Shown here one piece after another: positions 55,275 through 64,000 of a stretch of 64,000 nucleotides of DNA (within the stretch, counting starts at the first letter, position 1; the number at the start of each line of letters is the position of its first letter). Under the pieces are notes generated by a model. It saw only the letters and a list, made by a program, of their open reading frames with translations. It was not told the origin of the DNA and searched no databases. This stretch comes from Streptomyces tardus. GTDB lineage: Bacteria > Actinomycetota > Actinomycetes > Streptomycetales > Streptomycetaceae. The stretch is taken from contig NZ_JAELVF020000001.1 of assembly GCF_018101125.2 (NCBI RefSeq), positions 124,001-188,000 on the forward strand, in the 5' to 3' direction. Position numbers and translations under genes: made by a program.

Positions 55275-56201
55275 TCAGCCCCTGCTGACCAGCGAGCGGA
55301 GGAAGAAGGCGAGGTTCGCCGGGCGCTCCGCGAGGCGTCGCATGAAGTATCCGTACCAGTCGGTGCCGTAGGGAATGTATGCGCGCATCCGGTGTCCCTC
55401 CGCGACGAGGCGGTCCTGCTCGGCCTCGCGGATCCCGTACAGCATCTGGAACTCGTACTCGCCGGGCTTGCGGCCGTGGCGGCGGGCGAGCTCCTCGGTG
55501 ATGGCGACCATCCGCGGGTCGTGCGAGCCGATCATGGGGTAGCCCTTGCCCGCCATGAGGATCTTCAGACAGCGGACGAACGCCAGATCGACCTCGCGCT
55601 TGTCCTGGTGGGCGACCTCGACGGGCTCGTTGTACGCGCCCTTGACCAGCCGCACCCGGGAGCCTTCCCCGGCGAGCGCGTAGCAGTCGTCCTCGGTCCG
55701 GAAGAGGTAGGACTGCACCACTGCGCCGGTCTCCGGGTGGCTGCGCCGCAGCTCGGAGAGGATCGCGAGGGTGGAGTCGACGGTGGTGTGGTCCTCCATG
55801 TCGAGGGTCACCGTGGTGCCGGCCTCGGCGGCGGCCTCGACCACCGGGACCACGTTGGCGAGGGCGAGCTCGTGCCCGCCCGGCAGCGCCTGCCCGAAGG
55901 CGGACAGCTTCACGGACATCTCGGCCCGCTCCCCCAGGCCCTCGGCGGCCAGCGCCTCGGTCAGGGCGAGGTAGGCGTCGCGGTTGCGCAGCGCCTCGGA
56001 GCGTTGGGTGATGTCCTCGCCCAGGAAGTCGATGGTGACCTCGATGCCGCGGTCGGCGAGCGTACGCACGGACTCCAGGCACTGGTCGAGGCTTTCGCCC
56101 GCGATATAGCGGTCGACCACGGGACGGGTGATCGGTGCGGCCGAGACCAGTCGGCGGATGCTGTCGCTGCGCGCGGCCGCGAGGAGCACGGGACCCAGCA
56201 C
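55275..56201 (-). CDS. putA: Proline dehydrogenase
   Basis: FAD enzyme for the first step of proline breakdown. 308 aa, the monofunctional actinobacterial form. IRRLVSAAPITRPVVDRYI, VTLDMEDHTTVDSTL and RVRLVKGAYNEPVEVA are PRODH motifs. The GTG at 56201 has GGAGG 6 nt upstream; the frame extends to 56234. It is upstream of pruA and divergent from a PucR-type regulator gene. Confidence 0.94.
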   Translation of the reverse strand: MLGPVLLAAARSDSIRRLVSAAPITRPVVDRYIAGESLDQCLESVRTLADRGIEVTIDFLGEDITQRSEALRNRDAYLALTEALAAEGLGERAEMSVKLSAFGQALPGGHELALANVVPVVEAAAEAGTTVTLDMEDHTTVDSTLAILSELRRSHPETGAVVQSYLFRTEDDCYALAGEGSRVRLVKGAYNEPVEVAHQDKREVDLAFVRCLKILMAGKGYPMIGSHDPRMVAITEELARRHGRKPGEYEFQMLYGIREAEQDRLVAEGHRMRAYIPYGTDWYGYFMRRLAERPANLAFFLRSLVSRG

Positions 56202-56382
56202 GGGGCACCTCCAGGATCGAGCGGGAACGGCCAAGGTCAGCCACCGTGAAACCTAAGGATCGCGCCGCCGGACTGCCATCGACAGCTGTCACGCATCCGT
56301 GTCCCCGATCTCAGACACCTGTATGAGAATGGGTCGAGCGGCACGGCGCGACGAAGCACCCCGGCAGGAAGAGACGCAGGCC

Positions 56383-57570
56383 ATGAGCGAGGATTTCCAG
56401 ACCCTGATCGACGAGGTGTCGGCGCTGCTCGGCACCCCCGCGACACTGGAAAACCGGGACTTCGAGCTCATCGCCTTCGGCGCGCACGAGAGCGCGGGCG
56501 ACGACGCAGAGCTCGTACAGGATCCGGTGCGCACCCGCACGATCATGCAGCGGCGGTCCACCGCGGCGGTGCGTGCCTGGTTCGAACGCTTCGGCATCAC
56601 CCGTGCCGCCGCCCCGGTGCGCATCCCGGCAGATCCCGCGGCCGGGGTGGTCAAGGGCCGGATCTGCCTGCCGGCCCGCCACAGCGGGGTCGTCCACGGC
56701 TATGTGTGGCTGCTCGACGAAGGTTCACCCACCCCCGACGACCCCCGACTGCTCGACGCCATGGACCTCGCCGCCCGGATCGGCGCACTGCTCGCCTCCC
56801 AGGCACGCACCGGCGCCCGACTCGGCGATTTGTTGCGGGCGGCGCTGACCGCCGCCGACCGCCAGGAGGCGGAGCAGGCGCGGGAGGAGCTGCGGCGCGC
56901 GCTCGGTTCGGTGGCGGACGGCCCGCTTGCGGCGCTGGCTGTCGGGCCGTGGCCGCCCGCCGCGGGAACCGCAAGCCCGGCGGCCGTACCGCAGGTCCCG
57001 GTGCTCGCCGTGCTTCCTGCCGCGCGGGAGCAGCCGCGGCTGGTCGCCGCGCTCGTACGGCTGCGTGCTCCGGGCGCGCTCGATGCGGCGCAGGGTGCGG
57101 CGCAGCGGCTGCTGCGAGCGGTGCAGACACCCGAACAGCCCGCGGCGGTACGGGCGTTCGCCGGCGTGAGCGCGCCCCGCCAGGGGCTCGGCGAGCTGGG
57201 CGCCCTCTGGCGCGAGGCACGTTCGGCGGCACGGGCGGCACGGGCGGAACCGCAGCTCGGCCCGGTGGCGCGCTGGGCCGAGCTCGGGGCGTACCGGATG
57301 CTCACCGCGCTGCCCACGGTCGGCGCCGTGGACCCCGCGGTGGCGCGGCTGCTGGAGCCCGCGCACCGCGAGATGGCCCGTACCGCCGAGGTCTATCTGG
57401 ACTGTGCGGGCCGGGCCGGACGTACCGCCGCACAGCTGGGGATACACCGGCAGACGCTGTACTACCGGCTCTCACGCGTCGAGCAGCTGACCGACCTGGA
57501 CCTGTCCGACGGCGAGGCGCGGCTGCTGCTCCACATGGCGCTCAAGTCGGCCCGGCTGCAACGCGGTTGA
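56383..57570 (+). CDS. PucR-type regulator, likely of the proline catabolic operon
   Basis: 395 aa. The N-terminal about 170 residues are a sensor-like region, the middle is Ala/Arg-rich, and the C-terminal helix-turn-helix (PucR C-terminal, HTH_30) is GRTAAQLGIHRQTLYYRLSRVEQLTDLDL. The ATG at 56383 has GGAAGAG 10-15 nt upstream. It is divergent from putA, so control of putA-pruA is likely; proline or P5C as effector is an inference. Confidence 0.88.
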   Translation: MSEDFQTLIDEVSALLGTPATLENRDFELIAFGAHESAGDDAELVQDPVRTRTIMQRRSTAAVRAWFERFGITRAAAPVRIPADPAAGVVKGRICLPARHSGVVHGYVWLLDEGSPTPDDPRLLDAMDLAARIGALLASQARTGARLGDLLRAALTAADRQEAEQAREELRRALGSVADGPLAALAVGPWPPAAGTASPAAVPQVPVLAVLPAAREQPRLVAALVRLRAPGALDAAQGAAQRLLRAVQTPEQPAAVRAFAGVSAPRQGLGELGALWREARSAARAARAEPQLGPVARWAELGAYRMLTALPTVGAVDPAVARLLEPAHREMARTAEVYLDCAGRAGRTAAQLGIHRQTLYYRLSRVEQLTDLDLSDGEARLLLHMALKSARLQRG

Positions 57571-57608
57571 GGGCCGCAGGCACGACCCGCCGGGTGCAGC
57601 GTGAAGAG

Positions 57609-58097
57609 TCAGCCGGGCAGGACGTCTTCGAGGGCGCGCACCAGCTCGGGAGCGTCGGGCTCGGTCTGCGGCGCGAACCGGGCGGCGACGGTCCCGTCCG
57701 GAGCGACCAGGAACTTCTCGAAGTTCCAGCGGATGTCGCCGGTGTGGCCCTCGGCGTCGGCCGCCGGGGTCAGCTCGGCGTAGAGCGGGTGCCGGTCCTC
57801 GCCGTTGACGTCCGTCTTCGCGGTCATCGGGAAGGTGGCGCCGTAGGTGGCGGAGCAGAAGGTGGCGATCTCCTCGGAGGTGCCCGGCTCCTGGCCCATG
57901 AACTGGTTGCACGGCACGCCGAGGACGGTGAACCTGCGGTCGGCGTAGGCCTGCTGGAGCTTCTCCAGCGCGGCGTACTGCGGGGTCAGACCGCACCGGG
58001 AGGCGACGTTGACGACCAGTACGGCCTTGCCCCGGTACTGGTCGAGGCGGGCGGGGCCGCCGGTGAGGGAATCGATCTCGACGTCGAAGACGGACAT
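57609..58097 (-). CDS. Glutathione peroxidase-like thiol peroxidase
   Basis: 162 aa. NVASRCGLTPQYAALEKLQ holds the peroxidatic Cys (not selenocysteine), VLGVPCNQFMGQEPG the Gln/Cys and RWNFEKFLVAPDG the Trp/Asn of the tetrad. The ATG at 58097 has AGGAGTGAC upstream. Since Streptomyces uses mycothiol, thioredoxin is the probable reductant. Confidence 0.94.
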   Translation of the reverse strand: MSVFDVEIDSLTGGPARLDQYRGKAVLVVNVASRCGLTPQYAALEKLQQAYADRRFTVLGVPCNQFMGQEPGTSEEIATFCSATYGATFPMTAKTDVNGEDRHPLYAELTPAADAEGHTGDIRWNFEKFLVAPDGTVAARFAPQTEPDAPELVRALEDVLPG

Positions 58098-58238
58098 GTC
58101 ACTCCTGGAGCGTACGAACGGGATCCGGTTCTGGTGCCTCGGTGCGACAGTAGCGCGCCGGCACACGGAACGCGGACGCCCGCCCAACCACCCGCTCCCC
58201 GCCCGGGGTTGGGGGCGCCCGTTCCGCCACGACACACG

Positions 58239-58274
58239 CCACCGCCCCGGTGCCTCTCGGCTCCGGGGCGGTGG
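58239..58274 (-). terminator. Terminator downstream of serA
   Basis: Perfect 12-bp stem (58239-58250 with 58263-58274) and 12-nt loop, 17 nt past the serA stop. Confidence 0.75.
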
Positions 58275-58291
58275 GCGGGATGTACGCGCGC

Positions 58292-59881
58292 CTAGCGGTC
58301 CAGGTTGACCACACGGGCGGAGGTGGCGCCGATCTCCTCGGCGATCTCGGCCAGCACCGGCTGCGGAATGTCATCGTCGACGGTGAGCGCGACGAGGGCC
58401 TCGCCGCCCTCCTCCGCACGGGAGACCTGCATCCCCGCGATGTTCAACCCGGCCTCGCCCAGCACTCGGCCGAGCGTGCCGACAACTCCCGGCCGGTCGG
58501 TGTAGCGCAGGAACGCCATGTGGTCGGCGAGGTTGAGGTCGATGTCGTGCTCGTTGACACCGACGATCTTCTGGCAGTGCTTGGGGCCGGTGAGCGTGCC
58601 GGAGACCGAGATCTCCTCGCCGCTGCCCAGGGTGCCGCGCACGATGACCAGGTTGCGGTGGTCCGGCGAGTCGCTGGAGGTGGTCAGCCGTACCTCGACG
58701 CCGCGCTCCTGCGCGAAGAGCGGAGCGTTGACGTAGGAGACCGTCTCGGCCACGACGTCCTCGAACACGCCCTTGAGCGCGGAGAGTTCGAGCACCTTCA
58801 CATCGTGCTGGGTGATCTCGCCGTACACCTCGACGTCGAGCCGGACCGCAACCTCGCCGCTGAGCGCGGTGAAGATCCGGCCGAGCCTCTCGGCGAGCGG
58901 GAGCCCGGGGCGTACGTCCTCGGCGATGACCCCGCCCTGGACGTTGACCGCGTCCGGCACCAGCTCACCGGCGAGCGCCAGGCGCACCGAACGCGCGACC
59001 GCGACACCGGCCTTCTCCTGCGCCTCGCCGGTGGACGCGCCGAGGTGCGGGGTGGCGACGACCTGGTCGAAGGCGAACAGCGGTGAGTCGGTGCAGGGCT
59101 CGGTGGCGTAGACGTCCAGGCCGGCACCGGCGACCCGGCCCTCCTTGAGCGCCGAGGCCAGCGCGTTCTCGTCGACGATGCCACCGCGGGCCGCGTTGAT
59201 GACGCGGACCGAGGGCTTGACCTTGGCGAGCGCCTCGTCACCGATCAGACCGAGCGTCTCCGGGGTCTTCGGCAGGTGCACGGTGATGAAGTCCGAGGCC
59301 TCCAGCAGCTCGTCGAGCGAGACGAGCTTGACACCCATCTGCGCGGCGCGCGCGGGCTGGACGTACGGGTCGTAGGCCACGACCTTCATGCCGAACGCGG
59401 ACATCCGCTGGGCGACCAGCACACCGATGCGGCCGAGGCCGACGACGCCGAGGACCTTCTCGGAGAGCTCGACGCCGGTGTACTTGCTGCGCTTCCACTC
59501 GCCGTCCTTGAGGGCGGCGTTGGCCTGCGGGATGTTGCGCGCGGTCGCCAGGATCAGCCCGCAGGCGAGCTCCGCGGCGGTGACGATGTTGGAGGTCGGC
59601 GCGTTGACGACCATGACGCCGGCCTTGGTGGCGGCGGCGACATCGACGTTGTCCAGGCCGACGCCGGCACGGGCGACCACCTTGAGGCGACGGGCGGCGG
59701 CGACGGCCTCCGCATCCACCTTGGTGGCGCTGCGGATCAGGATGGCGTCCACATCCGCGATGGCGGTGAGCAGCTCCGCTCGGTCGGCACCGTTGGTGTG
59801 CCGGATCTCGAAGTCGGGGCCGAGGGCGTCGATGGTGGCCGGGGAGAGCTCCTCGGCGATCAGAACTACAGGCTTGCTCAC
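58292..59881 (-). CDS. serA: D-3-phosphoglycerate dehydrogenase
   Basis: First step of serine synthesis. 529 aa, the long form: substrate/nucleotide domains with GVVGLGRIGVLVAQRM and INAARGGIVDENAL, then an intervening domain, and a C-terminal ACT domain RYTDRPGVVGTLGRVLGE for serine feedback. The GTG at 59881 fits the family; a GTG at 59899 with its own AGAGGA is also possible. It is separated from ilvC by a terminator. Confidence 0.96.
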   Translation of the reverse strand: MSKPVVLIAEELSPATIDALGPDFEIRHTNGADRAELLTAIADVDAILIRSATKVDAEAVAAARRLKVVARAGVGLDNVDVAAATKAGVMVVNAPTSNIVTAAELACGLILATARNIPQANAALKDGEWKRSKYTGVELSEKVLGVVGLGRIGVLVAQRMSAFGMKVVAYDPYVQPARAAQMGVKLVSLDELLEASDFITVHLPKTPETLGLIGDEALAKVKPSVRVINAARGGIVDENALASALKEGRVAGAGLDVYATEPCTDSPLFAFDQVVATPHLGASTGEAQEKAGVAVARSVRLALAGELVPDAVNVQGGVIAEDVRPGLPLAERLGRIFTALSGEVAVRLDVEVYGEITQHDVKVLELSALKGVFEDVVAETVSYVNAPLFAQERGVEVRLTTSSDSPDHRNLVIVRGTLGSGEEISVSGTLTGPKHCQKIVGVNEHDIDLNLADHMAFLRYTDRPGVVGTLGRVLGEAGLNIAGMQVSRAEEGGEALVALTVDDDIPQPVLAEIAEEIGATSARVVNLDR

Positions 59882-60018
59882 TTCGGTCTCAGTCCTCACT
59901 CAGTCCTCTGCGGACGGCCGCCGTCCCGACGGCCGAAGGCGGTGGAGGTTGGCAGCCGCGTGGAGACGCACGACGCTGTGGGCCTGTGACGCGCTTTACG
60001 GGGGCAGTGTAGTCAGCT

Positions 60019-60054
60019 GCGGCGGTCCGCGGAACGCATTCCGCGGACCGCCGC
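60019..60054 (-). terminator. Terminator of the ilvBNC operon
   Basis: Perfect 16-bp stem with a CGCA loop, 42 nt downstream of the ilvC stop. Confidence 0.85.
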
Positions 60055-60096
60055 ACGAACAGGCCACATGGCCGTGCGGGGCTTGACGTACGAGGC

Positions 60097-61798
<1,702 letters not shown>

Positions 61799-61822
61799 GT
61801 CGGTCTGCTCTCTCGCTCGCTG

Positions 61823-63679
61823 TCAGTCGTCGCTGTCGCCGAAGTCGGGGCGCACGCCCCGGGCGGCCATGACCTCGTCGTTGGAGGTGCCTGCCGCGAC
61901 CATCGGCCACACCATCGCGTCCTCGTGGACGATGAAGTCGATCACCACCGGACGGTCGTTGATGGCGTTCGCCTTCTCGATCACCGAGTCCAGGTCGTCC
62001 GGGCTCTCGCAGCGGATGCCGACGCAGCCCATGGCCTCGGCCAGCTTGACGAAGTCCGGGCAGCGGGTGCCCTGCGGCGGGGCCTCGGCGGCCTGATCCG
62101 CCCCCGGCCCGCTGTGCAGCACGGTGTTGGAGTAGCGCTGGTTGTAGAAGAGGGTCTGCCACTGGCGGACCATGCCCAGAGCGCCGTTGTTGATGATGGC
62201 GACCTTGATGGGGATGTTGTTCAGTGCGGCGGTGACCAGCTCCTGGTTGGTCATCTGGAAGCAGCCGTCGCCGTCGATCGCCCAGACCGTACGGTCCGGC
62301 GCGCCCGCCTTGGCGCCGAGCGCCGCGGGCACGGCGTATCCCATCGTGCCCAGGCCGCCGGAGTTCAGCCAGGTCGCCGGCTGCTCGTAGTTGATGAAGT
62401 GCGCCGCCCACATCTGGTGCTGGCCCACGCCCGCGGCGAAGATCGTGTCCCGCGGGGCGAGTTGGCCGATGCGCTGGATGACCTGCTGCGGGGAGAGCGA
62501 GCCGTCCTCCGGCTGGTCGTAGCCGAGCGGGTAGGTCTCGCGCCAGCGGTTGAGCAGCGCCCACCACTGCGTGTAGTCCGCCGGGCCGTCCGCCGCGTGG
62601 TCGGTCTGCACGGCGACCACGATGTCCGCGATGACCTCGCGGGCGTCGCCGACGATCGGGACGTCCGCCACCCGGTTCTTACCGATCTCCGCCGGGTCGA
62701 TGTCGGCGTGGATGACCTTGGCGTACGGGGCGAACGAGTCGAGCTTTCCGGTCACCCGGTCGTCGAACCGGGCACCGAGCGCGATGATCAGGTCCGACTT
62801 CTGCAGTGCGGTGACCGCCGCGACCGCGCCGTGCATACCCGGCATTCCGACGTGCTGCGGGTGGCTGTCGGGGAAGGCACCGAGCGCCATCAGCGTGGTG
62901 ACCACCGGCGCGCCGGTCAGCTCGGCCAGGACCTTCAGCTCCGCCGTGGCGTGCGCCTTCAGCACTCCGCCGCCGACGTAGAGGACCGGCCGACGGGCCT
63001 CGGAGATGAGCTTGGCCGCCTCGCGGATCTGCTTGGCGTGCGGCTTGGTGACCGGCCGGTACCCCGGCAGGTCCGGGGTGGGCGGCCAGCTGAAGGTCGT
63101 ACGGGCCTGGAGGGCGTCCTTGGCGATGTCGACCAGCACCGGGCCCGGGCGTCCCGAGGAGGCGATGTGGAAGGCCTCGGCGATCGTGCGGGGGATGTCG
63201 GCCGGGTCGGTGACCAGGAAGTTGTGCTTGGTGACCGGCATGGTGATGCCGCAGATGTCCGCTTCCTGGAAGGCATCCGTGCCGATCGCCCGGGACGCGA
63301 CCTGACCGGTGATCGCGACCAGCGGGACGGAGTCCATGTGCGCGTCCGCGATCGGGGTGACGAGGTTGGTGGCGCCGGGGCCCGAAGTGGCCATGCACAC
63401 ACCGACCTTGCCGGTGGCCTGCGCGTAGCCGGTGGCGGCGTGCCCTGCGCCCTGCTCGTGCCGGACGAGGACGTGACGGACCTTGGCCGAGTCCATCATC
63501 GGGTCGTAGGCGGGCAGGATCGCCCCGCCCGGAATGCCGAATACGGTCTCGGCGCCGACCTCCTCAAGAGAACGAATGAGGGACTGGGCGCCCGTGAGGT
63601 GCTCGAGGGGGGCGGACTGATGTCCGCCGCTACGGGCCCGCGGCTGCGGCCTCGGTGCCCCGGTGGCCTGCTCGGTCAT
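61823..63679 (-). CDS. ilvB: Acetolactate synthase large subunit
   Basis: TPP enzyme, first common step of Val/Leu/Ile synthesis. 618 aa. [35 protein letters not shown] (TPP Glu), [15 protein letters not shown] and [12 protein letters not shown] (TPP-Mg) are present. The ATG at 63679 has GGAAGAG upstream. First gene of ilvB-ilvN-(ilvC). Confidence 0.96.
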   Translation of the reverse strand: MTEQATGAPRPQPRARSGGHQSAPLEHLTGAQSLIRSLEEVGAETVFGIPGGAILPAYDPMMDSAKVRHVLVRHEQGAGHAATGYAQATGKVGVCMATSGPGATNLVTPIADAHMDSVPLVAITGQVASRAIGTDAFQEADICGITMPVTKHNFLVTDPADIPRTIAEAFHIASSGRPGPVLVDIAKDALQARTTFSWPPTPDLPGYRPVTKPHAKQIREAAKLISEARRPVLYVGGGVLKAHATAELKVLAELTGAPVVTTLMALGAFPDSHPQHVGMPGMHGAVAAVTALQKSDLIIALGARFDDRVTGKLDSFAPYAKVIHADIDPAEIGKNRVADVPIVGDAREVIADIVVAVQTDHAADGPADYTQWWALLNRWRETYPLGYDQPEDGSLSPQQVIQRIGQLAPRDTIFAAGVGQHQMWAAHFINYEQPATWLNSGGLGTMGYAVPAALGAKAGAPDRTVWAIDGDGCFQMTNQELVTAALNNIPIKVAIINNGALGMVRQWQTLFYNQRYSNTVLHSGPGADQAAEAPPQGTRCPDFVKLAEAMGCVGIRCESPDDLDSVIEKANAINDRPVVIDFIVHEDAMVWPMVAAGTSNDEVMAARGVRPDFGDSDD

Positions 63680-64000
63680 CGCTTTTCTCTTCCCGGCTGA
63701 GTGAGGGTGGTGACGCTTCGGTCCTGCGGTGTGCTGCGGTGTTCTCTGGTGCTCTTCGGTGCTCTGCGGTCGGGCGGTGTGCCTGGGCGCTGCGGTGGTG
63801 CGTGCCCGCCGGCGCTGCGGGGGACGCTGCCGCGATGGCTCCGCTGCTCCTGAACCGCCGGTGTGAAACCGTCGGTTCGGGCCACCGGTACCGGAACCCG
63901 CACTACGGGAGCTGTCGTTGCCGAGCTGCTCTCCCGAAACCGCCCACCGCGAAACCGCGGTGAGGCACAACTCCGGTACCGAGTGTCACGCACCGTACGG
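63680..64000. other. Upstream region of ilvB (321 bp to the window edge)
   Basis: No protein gene accepted. Near 63727-63775 there is a quasi-tandem tract with GTGCTCTGCGGT-like units. No T-run hairpin and no clear leader peptide with branched-chain codons is visible in the part shown. The promoter may lie at or beyond the edge. Confidence 0.5.

Overview
The window is high-GC DNA with GTG starts, GGAGG-type ribosome sites and long G/C-rich hairpin terminators. Almost every recognisable protein matches Streptomyces-type families: HU with a lysine tail, conservon modules, NdgR, the acyl-CoA carboxylase epsilon subunit and RAM-only Lrp. From memory, not computed, the gene order matches the core-chromosome block SCO5577 (smc) to SCO5512 (ilvB) of S. 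coelicolor. I read it as a Streptomyces or very close relative, core chromosome. Most genes are on the minus strand.

1-16.2 kb: the N-terminal part of smc (cut by the window edge), a 68-aa coiled-coil protein, acylphosphatase, a secreted CAP-domain protein, the mutM / rnc / rpmF / DUF177 group, a DivIVA-like coiled-coil protein, coaD, rsmD, a secreted serine hydrolase, recG and a DhaL/FakA-like protein. 16.6-25.3 kb: rpmB (plus strand), thiD-thiL, a stand-alone RAM-domain protein, ddl, gpsA-plsC, cofC, a small OB-like protein, the HU protein hupS and a 77-aa conserved protein.

25.5-33 kb: leuC-leuD with the divergent IclR regulator ndgR, a MerR regulator beside a DUF4188 remnant, a tRNA-Gln/tRNA-Glu operon, gltX and a fumarylacetoacetate-hydrolase-family gene. 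33-44.4 kb: two complete conservons in tandem (cvnA-B-C-D twice), each a receptor-like histidine kinase, a roadblock protein, a DUF742 protein and a small GTPase. The B and D genes of the two copies are almost identical in DNA, while A and C have diverged. 44.4-64 kb: a 60-aa small gene, accE-accB, cimA with a probable attenuator, ilvE, leuB, two very small ORFs, a HAD hydrolase, a GNAT, the proline catabolic pair pruA-putA with a divergent PucR-type regulator, a glutathione-peroxidase-like gene, serA and ilvB-ilvN-ilvC.

Functionally the right half concentrates branched-chain amino acid synthesis (leuC, leuD, leuB, ilvE, cimA, ilvB, ilvN, ilvC), with one dedicated regulator (ndgR) and one candidate transcription attenuator (cimA). 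The left half is housekeeping: chromosome structure, DNA repair, ribosome proteins and CoA, thiamine and envelope precursors.

Most worth a second look: the tandem conservons with apparent gene conversion in B and D; the cimA leader (short ORF with two ATT isoleucine codons, then a hairpin with a T run); an 8-bp-arm palindrome that spans the start of a 33-aa ORF; and the DUF4188 remnant next to a MerR gene with a palindromic operator candidate. I saw no CRISPR array, prophage or insertion sequence.
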